Shown here piece by piece: positions 18,831-27,291 of a stretch of 54,010 bases of DNA (position 1 is its first letter; every line of letters starts with the position of its first letter). Both the position numbers and the translations under genes were made by a program. This stretch comes from Paracoccus ravus (GTDB taxonomy: Bacteria; Pseudomonadota; Alphaproteobacteria; Rhodobacterales; Rhodobacteraceae), in NCBI RefSeq assembly GCF_004522175.1, contig NZ_SDEB01000026.1, positions 1-54,010 of the forward strand. Reading direction: 5' to 3'. Below the pieces are notes generated by a model that worked only from the letters and a program-made list of their open reading frames with translations, did no database searches and was not told where the DNA came from.

Positions 18831-18899
18831 CTGCTATCCTTTGGAATAGGTCAAAACGCCCGCGTTTCCACGTGAAACGCGCGGCAGGCTTTGCGACCG

Positions 18900-19259
18900 T
18901 CAGGACAGAGGGGGCGCGCGGGCTCGTGCCGGGGGTGGGCTGCGCGCACCGGGCTGGATCGGGTTCGTCCCGCTCAGAATGAGGATCGCGGGCGCGGCCG
19001 GAGGGGGCGCTCCCGGCTGGTGCGGCAGGTCGACATCGGGCGTTGCCCGGGCCTGCACGGCATCGCTGCGCGAGACGATCTGGCGGGTTTCGTGGCCGGT
19101 CAGCACTGAGTGCAGCAAAGTCAGATGGACGAAATCGGCCTTGCCATCTGGGGCCTGCGGTCCCGGCATGGCCGCCATCAGCACCACGGCAAAGGCGATC
19201 AGCCACGCCCGGACCGGGTGCGGCATCCTCTGCGCAATGGGCTGGATCGCGGGCTGCAT
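18900..19259 (-). CDS. Hypothetical secreted protein, Pro-rich
   Basis: A 119-residue frame with a hydrophobic stretch AWLIAFAVVLMAAMPG (about 18-33) that could be a signal peptide or anchor, preceded by Met12 and a basic/Pro segment. The remainder is low-complexity and rich in Pro and Ala. No ribosome site is obvious at the first ATG, and AGAGG directly abuts the second (19226). It faces the MFS gene divergently. It is not recognised as a known family and could be spurious; the signal-like helix is the main support. Confidence 0.4.
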   Translation of the reverse strand: MQPAIQPIAQRMPHPVRAWLIAFAVVLMAAMPGPQAPDGKADFVHLTLLHSVLTGHETRQIVSRSDAVQARATPDVDLPHQPGAPPPAAPAILILSGTNPIQPGARSPPPARARAPPLS

Positions 19260-19357
19260 GACGTTGGTTTGGCCCGGATCCGGCCGTCAGGCAAGACATG
19301 GCTTGGCTGCGTGCACTGCTGCGGTGGCATCGCCCGCGAAGTTGTGAACATATGCCG

Positions 19358-19381
19358 CCAAATTTCCGATTCGGAATTTGG
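19358..19381. promoter_or_regulatory. Near-perfect palindrome next to the MFS ribosome site
   Basis: CCAAATT at 19358-19364 and AATTTGG at 19375-19381 are exact inverted arms, and CCG-ATT-CGG sits inside with one bulged T. The right arm merges with the GGGGGA ribosome site of the MFS gene. It could be an operator or a hairpin hiding the ribosome site. Confidence 0.5.
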
Positions 19382-19389
19382 GGGACAAT

Positions 19390-20703
19390 ATGAGCATGAC
19401 GGTCGACGACGCCCTGACGCAGGGCGGGGCAGGACGGTTCCAGAGGCGGCTGCTCGGGATCTTTGGACTGGTCTGGGCGGCGGATGCAATGCAGGTGCTG
19501 GCGATCGGCTTCACCGCGGCCTCGATCGCGGGAAGTTTCGGCCTGACCGTGCCGCAGGCCCTGCAGACCGGGACGCTGTTCTTCCTGGGCATGTTCGCGG
19601 GCGCGACCCTGTTCGGGCGCATCGCGGACCGGATCGGGCGGCGCAATGTGCTGCTCCTGACAGTGCTTTGCGACGCGGTCTTCGGCATGGCCTCGGCCTT
19701 TGCGCAGGATTTCACCGTGCTCTTGGCGTTGCGCTTCCTGACCGGCATGGCGGTTGGTGGCACGCTGCCGGTGGATTATGCGCTGATGGCCGAGTTCCTG
19801 CCGCCGCGCAATCGCGGCCGCTGGCTGGTCTGGCTCGAAGGCTTCTGGGCCATTGGCACCATCGTCATCGCACTCACCGCCTGGATCGCGCATCTGGCCG
19901 GAGCCGCCGAGGCCTGGCGCTGGATCTTTGCCGTCGCCGCACTGCCCGCGCTGCTGGGCGTTTTCCTGCGTCTCTGGGTGCCGGAATCGCCGATGTTCCT
20001 GCTGCGCCGCGGCCAGGAGGACAAGGCGCGTGCCGTGGTCAACCGGGTGCTGGTTGGCAATGGCGCGCGCGCTCTGGCTCCCGAGGTCGCTCTGGCGGCA
20101 CCGCCTGCGCCAGAGGTCGGGCAAGGCATTTTCGGCCCGGACCTGCGCAAGCGCAGCATCGCGATCTTCGCGACTTGGTTTCTGGTCTCGCTATCCTATT
20201 ACGGGGTGTTTGTCTGGCTGCCCTCGCAACTCGCCAGCGGCGGTGCGGGCTTCGTGAAAAGCCACGGCTTTCTTGTGCTGCTCGCGCTCGCACAGATCCC
20301 CGGCTATGCGTTGGCCGCCCATGGCGTCGAGGCCTGGGGCCGCAAGCGGACGCTGCAGATCTTCCTGATCCTCAGCGCGATCGGCTGTGCGCTGTTCACC
20401 TTGGCAGCCACGCCGCTGATGGGGGGGCTGGCGCTTCTGCTGATGAGCTTCGCGCTTTTGGGCACATGGGGCGCGCTTTACGCCTTTACGCCCGAGCTTT
20501 ACCCGACCGGGCTGCGCGCGACCGGCATGGGCACGGCCAGCGCCATGGCGCGGGTCGGCGGGCTGCTCGCGCCTTCGCTGCTGGGAAGCGTGGTGGCGCA
20601 GGGCTTCGGCATTGCCATCGGCGTCTTTGCGGGGCTGCTGGTCCTGGCCGCGATCGTCACCCTGACCATCCCTGCCGAGACCCGGAACAAGGCGATCGGC
20701 TGA
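19390..20703 (+). CDS. MFS transporter (metabolite/H+ symporter type)
   Basis: A 437-residue major-facilitator permease with about 12 hydrophobic helices. The loop 2-3 motif GRIADRIGRRNVLLL (about 74-88) is the classic MFS signature A, and the second-half equivalent AWGRKRTLQI is present. PELYPTGLRATGMG near the end is typical of the sugar/aromatic-acid/organic-acid symporter branch (SV2 and AAHS/MHS relatives). The start at 19390 is chosen because GGGGGA precedes it by 4 bases; a frame from 19378 would run through the palindrome. Substrate unknown. Confidence 0.88.
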   Translation: MSMTVDDALTQGGAGRFQRRLLGIFGLVWAADAMQVLAIGFTAASIAGSFGLTVPQALQTGTLFFLGMFAGATLFGRIADRIGRRNVLLLTVLCDAVFGMASAFAQDFTVLLALRFLTGMAVGGTLPVDYALMAEFLPPRNRGRWLVWLEGFWAIGTIVIALTAWIAHLAGAAEAWRWIFAVAALPALLGVFLRLWVPESPMFLLRRGQEDKARAVVNRVLVGNGARALAPEVALAAPPAPEVGQGIFGPDLRKRSIAIFATWFLVSLSYYGVFVWLPSQLASGGAGFVKSHGFLVLLALAQIPGYALAAHGVEAWGRKRTLQIFLILSAIGCALFTLAATPLMGGLALLLMSFALLGTWGALYAFTPELYPTGLRATGMGTASAMARVGGLLAPSLLGSVVAQGFGIAIGVFAGLLVLAAIVTLTIPAETRNKAIG

Positions 20704-20720
20704 GCATCACCACGGACGAC

Positions 20721-20752
20721 GCACCGGCCCCTTGCGGGCCGGTGTTTTCTTT
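20721..20752 (+). terminator. Terminator after the MFS gene
   Basis: CACCGGCCC pairs with GGGCCGGTG around a short CTTGC-type loop and is followed by TTTTCTTT. It separates the MFS gene from zapE. Confidence 0.8.
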
Positions 20753-20766
20753 GGCAGGGGTCTCGC

Positions 20767-21870
20767 ATGGCGACTGTATCCGAACTTTACGAGGGCCGCG
20801 TCCGCGCCGGCCAGCTTGCACCCGATGCCGCGCAGCGCAGCGTCCTGCCCGCGCTGGACCGGCTGGTCCGGGACCTTGCCACCCAGCCTGCGCCCGCGCC
20901 GCAGAAATCCGGCTGGCTGTCCAAGCTGGTGAAGGGCGCGGCCGCGCCGTCGCCCGCGAGCGCGAAGGGGATCTATCTGTGGGGCGGGGTCGGACGCGGG
21001 AAATCCATGCTGATGGATCTGGTCATGGAGGCCGCGCCGCTGACGCAAAAGCGCCGCGTTCATTTCCACGAATTCATGCAGGAAGTGCAGGGCGCGCTGG
21101 AAGGCGTGCGCAAGACCGGCCAGCAGGATGCCGTTCGCCCCGTCGCCCGCGCCATCGCCCAGCAGACCCGGCTGCTGTGCTTCGACGAGATGCAGATCAC
21201 CGACATCGCCGATGCGATGATCGTGGGTCGGCTATTTCAGGTGCTGTTCGAAGAGGGCGTGACGGTCGTGACCACCTCGAACCGCGTCCCCGAGGACCTT
21301 TACAAGAACGGCTTGAACCGGCAGCTTTTCCTGCCCTTCATCGGGCTGCTCCGTGAGCGGATGGAGGTCATCGAACTGGCCAGCGCCACGGATCACCGGC
21401 AGAACCGGGACGAGGGCGGGCAGGTCTGGTTCTCGCCCGCCGACAGCATCGCCCATGGCCATCTTGACGCGATCTGGCGCGAAGAGACCGGCGGCGCGCC
21501 CGCCACGCCGCTTGTCCTCGAGGTCAAGGGGCGCAAGGTCGAACTGCCCCGCCATGTCGGGCGCATCGCCCGGGCCAGTTTCTGGGACCTCTGCGCCAAG
21601 CCCCTTGGCCCGGCGGATTACCTTGCCTTGGCCGAGGCGCTGGACCTGCTTTTCATCGACGGCATCCCGCGCCTCAGCCAGTCGAATTACAATGAGGCAA
21701 AGCGCTTCGTCACGCTGATCGACGCGCTTTACGAGGCCAAGGTGCGGCTGATCGCCAGCGGTGCGGACGATCCCGAACGCCTCTATGCCGAGGGCGAAGG
21801 GGCGTTCGAATTCGAGCGCACCGCTAGCCGCCTACGCGAGATGCGCGACGCGGACTGGGGTCGCGGCTGA
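20767..21870 (+). CDS. zapE: Cell division protein ZapE (AFG1-like ATPase)
   Basis: A 367-residue P-loop ATPase of the AFG1/ZapE family. Walker A GGVGRGKSMLMD (about 77-88) and the family motif RVHFHEFMQEV follow each other. Walker B is LLCFDEMQITDIADAMIVG, and the segment VTTSNRVPEDLYKNGLNRQLFLPFI includes the sensor region. ZapE interacts with FtsZ and is linked to division under stress; the mitochondrial relative removes faulty respiratory subunits. Length is normal. It ends 8 bp before the convergent Hint gene. Confidence 0.93.
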   Translation: MATVSELYEGRVRAGQLAPDAAQRSVLPALDRLVRDLATQPAPAPQKSGWLSKLVKGAAAPSPASAKGIYLWGGVGRGKSMLMDLVMEAAPLTQKRRVHFHEFMQEVQGALEGVRKTGQQDAVRPVARAIAQQTRLLCFDEMQITDIADAMIVGRLFQVLFEEGVTVVTTSNRVPEDLYKNGLNRQLFLPFIGLLRERMEVIELASATDHRQNRDEGGQVWFSPADSIAHGHLDAIWREETGGAPATPLVLEVKGRKVELPRHVGRIARASFWDLCAKPLGPADYLALAEALDLLFIDGIPRLSQSNYNEAKRFVTLIDALYEAKVRLIASGADDPERLYAEGEGAFEFERTASRLREMRDADWGRG

Positions 21871-21878
21871 CCATCGGG

Positions 21879-22790
21879 TCATTTCACGACCGCGGCGCGG
21901 GCAAGGATCTCGCGATAATCCTTGTGCTTGATGAAGGGGCGGGCGGGTTCCATCGGATTTTTGCCGCTGGCCAGATCGGGAAAGGCCGCGAAGAGGGTGA
22001 GCCGCTGCGTTGCGGTCAAGGCGCGCACCGCCATCTTGCCGCAGAAGAACGACTCCATCGGCGCACCTTCGGCCAGCAGGATCTCGTGCCGTCCGCAGGC
22101 GAGGTGGATCAGTTCAAATGCTCCGTCAAGCGGGCGCAGACCGACCCCCGGATGTCCGGCCATCATCAGATGGCGCGCCGAGATCAGGTATTCGCCCGCC
22201 TCATCGCGCACCAGCACGCGATGCTGCGGCGAAACATCGACGTCGCGGCGGGGCAGCCCGTCTCCCAAGGCGCCTGCACGGATCCGGATCGGCCGCAGGT
22301 CGGGCGACAGGTTGAGATCCTGTGCCGTGACCGAAGAGGCGCCTTTCCAGACGAGTGGCTGCGCCCCGTGATCTCGGGTCAGGACCAGATCGCCCGCAGC
22401 CAGCGTCTCGACCGCGCGTTCGCCCGAGGGCGTCGCGATCATCGTGCCCGCGAGATAACAGATCCGCAATTCCTTGACCCCCAGCTTGTATTCGCCGTGG
22501 CTCAGGTTCTTCAGCAGCTCCTTGACATTGGTTCCGGCACTCAGCTGCAGGCGGGAGTAAAGCGTTCCATTCTTGAAATTGCCGGTGCCGTCTCCGGTCC
22601 AGAGTGCCGGAGGGGTCGTGCTTCCGGCAAGATGGCCGGGCGGGGCACCGATATGATGGATCCATTCCGCGCGATCGATGAAACCGTCACCGTTCTTGTC
22701 ATCGATCTTGAGCGTGATGAGCTTTGAATCGGACTCGACGACGCTGTTCTTGATGACCGTCACGTAAAAAGTGATGTCGACTATAGGCAC
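21879..22790 (-). CDS. Hint-domain protein with an N-terminal EF-hand loop
   Basis: This 303-residue protein has a complete EF-hand loop at 31-42 (Asp31, Asn33, Asp35, Asp39, Glu42), in the segment DDKNGDGFIDRAE. From Cys111 it has a Hedgehog/intein (Hint) domain: CYLAGTMIATPSGE, then VETLAAGDLVLTRD and later the DVDVSPQHRVLV motif with the block-B-type His. Hint domains cleave or rearrange peptide bonds through the first Cys. Proteins of this layout are frequent in Rhodobacteraceae, often with calcium-binding secreted partners, but their biological role is little known. No signal peptide, so a type I secretion signal is possible. Confidence 0.85.
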   Translation of the reverse strand: MPIVDITFYVTVIKNSVVESDSKLITLKIDDKNGDGFIDRAEWIHHIGAPPGHLAGSTTPPALWTGDGTGNFKNGTLYSRLQLSAGTNVKELLKNLSHGEYKLGVKELRICYLAGTMIATPSGERAVETLAAGDLVLTRDHGAQPLVWKGASSVTAQDLNLSPDLRPIRIRAGALGDGLPRRDVDVSPQHRVLVRDEAGEYLISARHLMMAGHPGVGLRPLDGAFELIHLACGRHEILLAEGAPMESFFCGKMAVRALTATQRLTLFAAFPDLASGKNPMEPARPFIKHKDYREILARAAVVK

Positions 22791-23084
22791 GCTTACCTCG
22801 CAGAAACTCGTTACACATACACACGAGGATCAGCCTATGGCCGAGGGCGCGCCCGGCAACCCGAGCTGCGCGCTAATTGCCTAATTCTGAACAAAAAGAC
22901 AGTTAATTTTCCGCGAATCTCCGACGCGAACACGCTCAGCGGTGGAGATACACACCCCCGGAGTTGCGTGGTCCGGAAGGGCATTCACCCAAAGGTGGTT
23001 CAGCCGGCAGACGAAGGGCGGGTGCCGTCTGCAATCGCCGCGAATCGCCCGGCGAGCCGGAGGCAGTTACCCCGTGGTCGGATC
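22791..23084. other. Non-coding stretch with clustered hairpins
   Basis: This 294-base gap follows the folC stop and precedes the Hint start, both on the minus strand. The part near the Hint gene (22800-22920) is richer in A and T. The part at 22955-23075 holds consecutive perfect stems: CCGGA/TCCGG (22958-22976), CACC/GGTG (22986-22997), GCAGACG/CGTCTGC (23007-23032) and CCGG/CCGG (23049-23060). It contains GGTCCGGAAGG, reminiscent of SRP RNA helix 8, but the rest of that RNA is not recognisable. No protein frame is convincing. Confidence 0.4.
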
Positions 23085-24353
23085 TCAGCCGTTTTCGCGC
23101 AGCACGACGCCCGCGAGATAAAGCGAGCCGCAGATCAGGATCCGCGAGCCGGGTTCCTCCAGCGCGATGCGGCGCACGGCGTCCAGCACATCGGGCGCAG
23201 TGGTCGCGGCGATCCCGCAAGCGGCGGCGACAGTCTCGGTTTCCACGGCCGAAAGCGTGGCGTCGGCCTCGGGGATTGGTACGGCGATCAGGCTGCGGAT
23301 CTGCGGGGCGAGGGGACGCATGTAGCCCTCGACATCCTTGGTGTTCAGCATCCCGCAGACCAGATGCGTCGGGCGTGGTGGCATCGCGGCCAGCGTCGCG
23401 GCGAGCGCTTCGCCACCGGCGGGATTATGGCCGCCATCCAGCCAAAGTTCGCAATCAGCCGCCGCCTCGGTCAGCGGACCCGAGGTCAGGCGCTGCATCC
23501 GCGCGGGCCATTCGGCGCGGGTGACGGCAGCCTCGGCGGCACTCTCGCCAAAACCCAGAGCGCGCAGGGCGGCGATGGCCGTGCCCGCATTCTGGATCTG
23601 ATGCGGGCCGGGCAGGTTCGGCAAGGGCAGGTCCAGAAGGCCCTGCTCGTCGAAATAGACCAGCCGCCCATGCTCGCAATAGCTGTCCCAATCCTGACGC
23701 GCGATGCGCAGGGGGGCGTTCAGAGCCTCGGCGCGGGTCTCGATGACCTCGCGGCCTTCGGGGGCCTGCGGGCCGACGATGCAGGGCACGCCCTGCTTGA
23801 TGATCCCGGCCTTTTCACCGGCGATCTCTGGCAGGGTCTCGCCCAGGAATTGCGTGTGGTCGATGCTGACCGGGGTGATGACCGTCAGCGCCGGATGGTC
23901 GATCACATTGGTCGCGTCCAACCGTCCTCCAAGGCCGACCTCGAGCAGCGTGTAATCCGCCGGGACCCGTGAGAAGGCGAGGAAGGCCGCTGCCGTGGTG
24001 ATTTCGAAGAAGGTGATCGGCTGGCCGCCATTCGCGGCCTCGCATTCCTCGAGGATCGCGGCCAATTCGCTTTCGCCGATCAACTCGCCCGCGAGGCGGA
24101 TGCGCTCGTGGAAATGCGCGAGATGCGGCGAGGTATAGGCGTGGACGCGCTTGCCCGCGGCCTCAAGGCCCGCGCGGATCATCGCCTGGGTCGAGCCTTT
24201 GCCATTGGTGCCGGCGATATGGATCACCGGGGGGATGCGGCGCTCGGGGTTACCCAGTGCCGCGAGGATGCGCTCCATCCGGTCGAGGGACAGGTCGATG
24301 ACCTTGGGATGCAATTGCATCAGGCGCGACAGGATGGCATCCGACGTGGTCAT
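23085..24353 (-). CDS. folC: Bifunctional dihydrofolate/folylpolyglutamate synthase
   Basis: The 422-residue FolC ligase adds glutamate to dihydropteroate and to folates using ATP. The P-loop IAGTNGKGSTQAMI (about 46-59), the SPHLAHFHERIR segment and the Mur-ligase-like LEVGLGGRLDATNVI motif are present, as is SIDHTQFLG. C-terminal domain motifs (WLDGGHNPAGGEAL) are intact. It starts 12 bp after the accD stop, and an accD-folC operon is the standard arrangement in proteobacteria. Confidence 0.95.
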   Translation of the reverse strand: MTTSDAILSRLMQLHPKVIDLSLDRMERILAALGNPERRIPPVIHIAGTNGKGSTQAMIRAGLEAAGKRVHAYTSPHLAHFHERIRLAGELIGESELAAILEECEAANGGQPITFFEITTAAAFLAFSRVPADYTLLEVGLGGRLDATNVIDHPALTVITPVSIDHTQFLGETLPEIAGEKAGIIKQGVPCIVGPQAPEGREVIETRAEALNAPLRIARQDWDSYCEHGRLVYFDEQGLLDLPLPNLPGPHQIQNAGTAIAALRALGFGESAAEAAVTRAEWPARMQRLTSGPLTEAAADCELWLDGGHNPAGGEALAATLAAMPPRPTHLVCGMLNTKDVEGYMRPLAPQIRSLIAVPIPEADATLSAVETETVAAACGIAATTAPDVLDAVRRIALEEPGSRILICGSLYLAGVVLRENG

Positions 24354-24365
24354 GGCGCTGCCCGA

Positions 24366-25343
24366 TCAGGCCGGGGTCTTGGCGTCAGTGGCGGCGGGCG
24401 CACCTGCGGCCGCTACGGCACCCATCTCGGGCGCCGCCTCGGAGGCAGCCGGAGCGATATTGCCCGGTGCGGGCAGGTCGGCGGCGATCGGCGCGGGCTG
24501 GCGCATCACCATGCGCAGGATCGAGATCAGCTCTTCGCGCATCTTCTTGCGATGGGTCACGCGGTCGAGCATGCCGTGATCGAGCAGGTATTCGGCGCGC
24601 TGGAAGCCCTCGGGCAGTTTCTCGCGGATGGTCTGCTCGATGACGCGGGGACCGGCGAAGCAGATCAGCGCATTGGGTTCGGCGATCTGGATATCGCCCA
24701 GCATCGCGTAGCTCGCGGTCACGCCGCCGGTCGTCGGATGGGTCAGCACGACGATATAGGGCAGCTTGGCTTCCTTGAGCATCTGCACCGCGACCGTGGT
24801 GCGCGGCATCTGCATCAGCGACAGGATGCCTTCCTGCATCCGCGCGCCACCGGCGGCCGAGAACAGCACCAGCGGGCGTTTCAGCTTCACCGCACGTTCG
24901 GCGGCGGCGATGATCGCATTGCCGACATACATGCCCATCGAGCCGCCCATGAACGAGAAATCCTGCGCCGCCATGACGACGGGAGTGCGGCCCATCTCGC
25001 CCTCGGCGACCAGCATGGCCTCTTTCTCGGCGGTGGATTTCTGCGCGGCCTTCATCCGGTCGGGATATTTCTTCTGGTCGCGGAATTGCAGCGGGTCGGC
25101 GACCGGCTCGGGAACCTTGACCTCATTGAAGACGCCACCATCGAACAGCGCGGCAAAGCGCTCGCGCGGCGTGATCGCAAGGTGATGGTCGCAATGGGTG
25201 CAGACATTCAGATTGTCCGCGAGTTCCCGGTGAAACAGCATGTTTCCGCATTCCGGGCATTTCGTCCACAGGTTCTCGGGCACTTCCCGGCGCGAGAACA
25301 GCGAATTGATGCGCGGACGCACGTAGTTGGTGATCCAGTTCAT
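24366..25343 (-). CDS. accD: Acetyl-CoA carboxylase carboxyltransferase subunit beta
   Basis: AccD (325 residues from this start) forms the carboxyltransferase with AccA and moves the carboxyl group from biotin to acetyl-CoA to give malonyl-CoA. The N-terminal zinc ribbon is complete: Cys29, Cys32, Cys48 and Cys51. The crotonase-like core shows FMGGSMG, FSAAGGARMQEG and LTHPTTGGVTASYA. The start at MNWITNYVRP is preferred; an upstream in-frame Met adds unconserved residues. A 40-residue Ala/Pro-rich tail extends beyond the core. First gene of the accD-folC operon. Confidence 0.95.
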   Translation of the reverse strand: MNWITNYVRPRINSLFSRREVPENLWTKCPECGNMLFHRELADNLNVCTHCDHHLAITPRERFAALFDGGVFNEVKVPEPVADPLQFRDQKKYPDRMKAAQKSTAEKEAMLVAEGEMGRTPVVMAAQDFSFMGGSMGMYVGNAIIAAAERAVKLKRPLVLFSAAGGARMQEGILSLMQMPRTTVAVQMLKEAKLPYIVVLTHPTTGGVTASYAMLGDIQIAEPNALICFAGPRVIEQTIREKLPEGFQRAEYLLDHGMLDRVTHRKKMREELISILRMVMRQPAPIAADLPAPGNIAPAASEAAPEMGAVAAAGAPAATDAKTPA

Positions 25344-25435
25344 CCGAGAAGTCCCCTTGCGCAGCGTTCCAGCCGTCCACTTAGGCAAATGGAGGCGGAA
25401 TTGCAATTCCGCGCGCCGCGGGCTTTGATGCGCGG

Positions 25436-26863
25436 ATGTGGACCCAGATGTTTGTGTTCATTCACTATGCAGTCGCGCTGGCGGTCTCCGTCCGCGTGCT
25501 TTTGCGTCCGCGTCTGGAGCCAAGCGTCCGCCTGTCATGGATTCTGGTCATCGAACTGGTGCCCTTGCTGGGGATCCTCGCCTATGTGCTTTTCGGCGAG
25601 ATCCGGACACGCGGCGCAGAGGTCGAACATCTCGCCAATGTCCGCTCGCGGCTTTCCGGGCTCTGGCGGCCGATTCCGGGGCGCGTGCGCGAGCCGCCCG
25701 AATTCGCGGCACCGCTCATTGCGGCGAATCGGGCGACGACGGGGTTCAGCGCCATCGGCGGCAATCGCGCCGATCTTCTGGCCGAGGATGACAGCGCCAT
25801 TGCCGATCTGGTGCGGGCGATGGATGAAGCCGATATCCATATCCATCTGCTCTTCTATATCTGGCTCGACGATTCTGCTGGGCGGTCGGTGGCGCAGGCC
25901 GCAATCCGCGCGGCGCGGCGCGGCGTCACGGTCCGGGCGGTGATCGACGCGTTTGGCTCGCGCGCCTTCAGCTATTCCGAAAGCTGGCGGCAGATGCGCG
26001 AGGCCGGGGTGGAATGTGTCGAGGCCCTGCCTCTGGGCCTGCCGATCATCGGCAATCTGCTGCAACGGATGGATGTGCGCAATCACCGCAAGATCGTGGT
26101 GATCGACCACCGCATCGGATTTACCGGCAGCCGCAATTGCGCGGATCGTGCATTCGCGGTGAAGCCGCGCTTCGCGCCATGGATCGACGTGCTTTTGCGC
26201 ATCGAAGGCCCCGTGGTGCGGCATATGCAGGCGGTCTTTCTGCAGGACTGGATGAGCTATCGCGGCGAGGATCTGGGCGAGATGCTTCAGGTCATCCCGG
26301 AAGCCTTCGAGCAGGGGCAGATCGCGCAGGTCGTCGCCACGGGCCCGGACGATCGTCAGGGGACGCTGTCCGATTGCATGGCCACGATGATCCATGCGGC
26401 CCGCGCGCGCCTTGTCATCACGACCCCCTATTACGTCCCCGACAGTTCGCTTGATTCGGCGATTCGCACGGCGGCGCGGCGGGGGGTGGATGTGACCGTG
26501 ATCCTGCCGGCACGAAACGACTCGCTTGTGGTTCAGGCCACATCCGAAGGGTTCTATTACGGGCTGGTTTCGGCCGGGGTGAAGCTGATGCTCTACCGAG
26601 GCGGGCTCTTGCACTCCAAGATCATCACCGCCGACGGGCGCATGGCGATGATCGGCAGCGCGAACATGGACCGCCGCAGTTTCGAGCTGAACTACGAGAT
26701 GAACATGCTGTTCGTGGATGGCGAACTGACCGCCAAGCTGGATGCCCGGCAGGAAGGCTATATCACGCGTTCCGAAACCATTACCCTTGGCGAGATCCGG
26801 GCGTGGTCGCTGTGGCGGCGGCTGCGCAACAACCTGCTGGCGCTGGCCGCGCCGATCCTGTGA
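25436..26863 (+). CDS. cls: Cardiolipin synthase (phospholipase D family)
   Basis: A 475-residue membrane enzyme that joins phosphatidylglycerol units to make cardiolipin. Two N-terminal membrane helices (about 3-20 and 32-50, the second with PLLGILAYVLFGE) anchor it. Two HxKx4D motifs follow: NHRKIVVIDHRIGFTGSRN (about 215) and LHSKIITADGRMAMIGSAN (about 391), each completed by Gly/Ser/Asn. The RRSFELNYEMNML segment after the second is typical of Cls. It is divergent from accD with 92 bp between. Confidence 0.92.
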   Translation: MWTQMFVFIHYAVALAVSVRVLLRPRLEPSVRLSWILVIELVPLLGILAYVLFGEIRTRGAEVEHLANVRSRLSGLWRPIPGRVREPPEFAAPLIAANRATTGFSAIGGNRADLLAEDDSAIADLVRAMDEADIHIHLLFYIWLDDSAGRSVAQAAIRAARRGVTVRAVIDAFGSRAFSYSESWRQMREAGVECVEALPLGLPIIGNLLQRMDVRNHRKIVVIDHRIGFTGSRNCADRAFAVKPRFAPWIDVLLRIEGPVVRHMQAVFLQDWMSYRGEDLGEMLQVIPEAFEQGQIAQVVATGPDDRQGTLSDCMATMIHAARARLVITTPYYVPDSSLDSAIRTAARRGVDVTVILPARNDSLVVQATSEGFYYGLVSAGVKLMLYRGGLLHSKIITADGRMAMIGSANMDRRSFELNYEMNMLFVDGELTAKLDARQEGYITRSETITLGEIRAWSLWRRLRNNLLALAAPIL

Positions 26864-26873
26864 GGCAAGCAAG

Positions 26874-27197
26874 ATGAGCCGATTGGTGGAACAGAAGGTG
26901 GTGCAGGGCGCAGGCGCGCTCACGCCCGAGGAGATCGCGACGCATCTGCCGGACTTGCCCGGATGGGTACTGGCCGAGGACAGCAAGTCGATCCGGCGCG
27001 AATGGCGCATGCGCAATTTCCGGCAAGCCGCTGCGCTGGCCAATCTTGTCGCATGGCAGGCCGAGGATGCGAACCATCATCCCGACATCCTGTTCGGTTG
27101 GGGGCATGTTCGTGTCACCTTTGCCACCCATTCCGCAAATTCTGTGACATTGAATGACCTGATCATGGCAGCTCGGATCAATCGCGCAATTGGCTGA
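26874..27197 (+). CDS. phhB: Pterin-4a-carbinolamine dehydratase
   Basis: A 107-residue PCD/DCoH-family protein that dehydrates 4a-hydroxytetrahydropterin, recycling the pterin cofactor. The active-site motif EDANHHPDI (about 63-71) with two His and the later WGHVRVTFATHS with the third His are present. ATG at 26874 begins 10 bp after the cls stop, so the two are probably cotranscribed. A phenylalanine hydroxylase partner is not in the window; in many bacteria the enzyme also supports molybdopterin-linked steps. Confidence 0.92.
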   Translation: MSRLVEQKVVQGAGALTPEEIATHLPDLPGWVLAEDSKSIRREWRMRNFRQAAALANLVAWQAEDANHHPDILFGWGHVRVTFATHSANSVTLNDLIMAARINRAIG

Positions 27198-27291
27198 ACC
27201 TGACCTCTTGCCCCGAAGCGCCTGCGGTCTTACGAATTTTCCAACATGGATCAATAGATTTTAATCACCTCCACCAACACGGGGTAGGGAT

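Noticed and set aside
22964..23075. SRP RNA (4.5S) suggested by GGTCCGGAAGG
   Set aside because: The AGCAGCC motif and the partner strand of helix 8 do not follow, so only the tetraloop region matches.
22936..23220. Minus-strand open frame of 94 residues over the structured stretch
   Set aside because: It runs into folC in a shadow frame and is Arg-rich low-complexity; no start signal.
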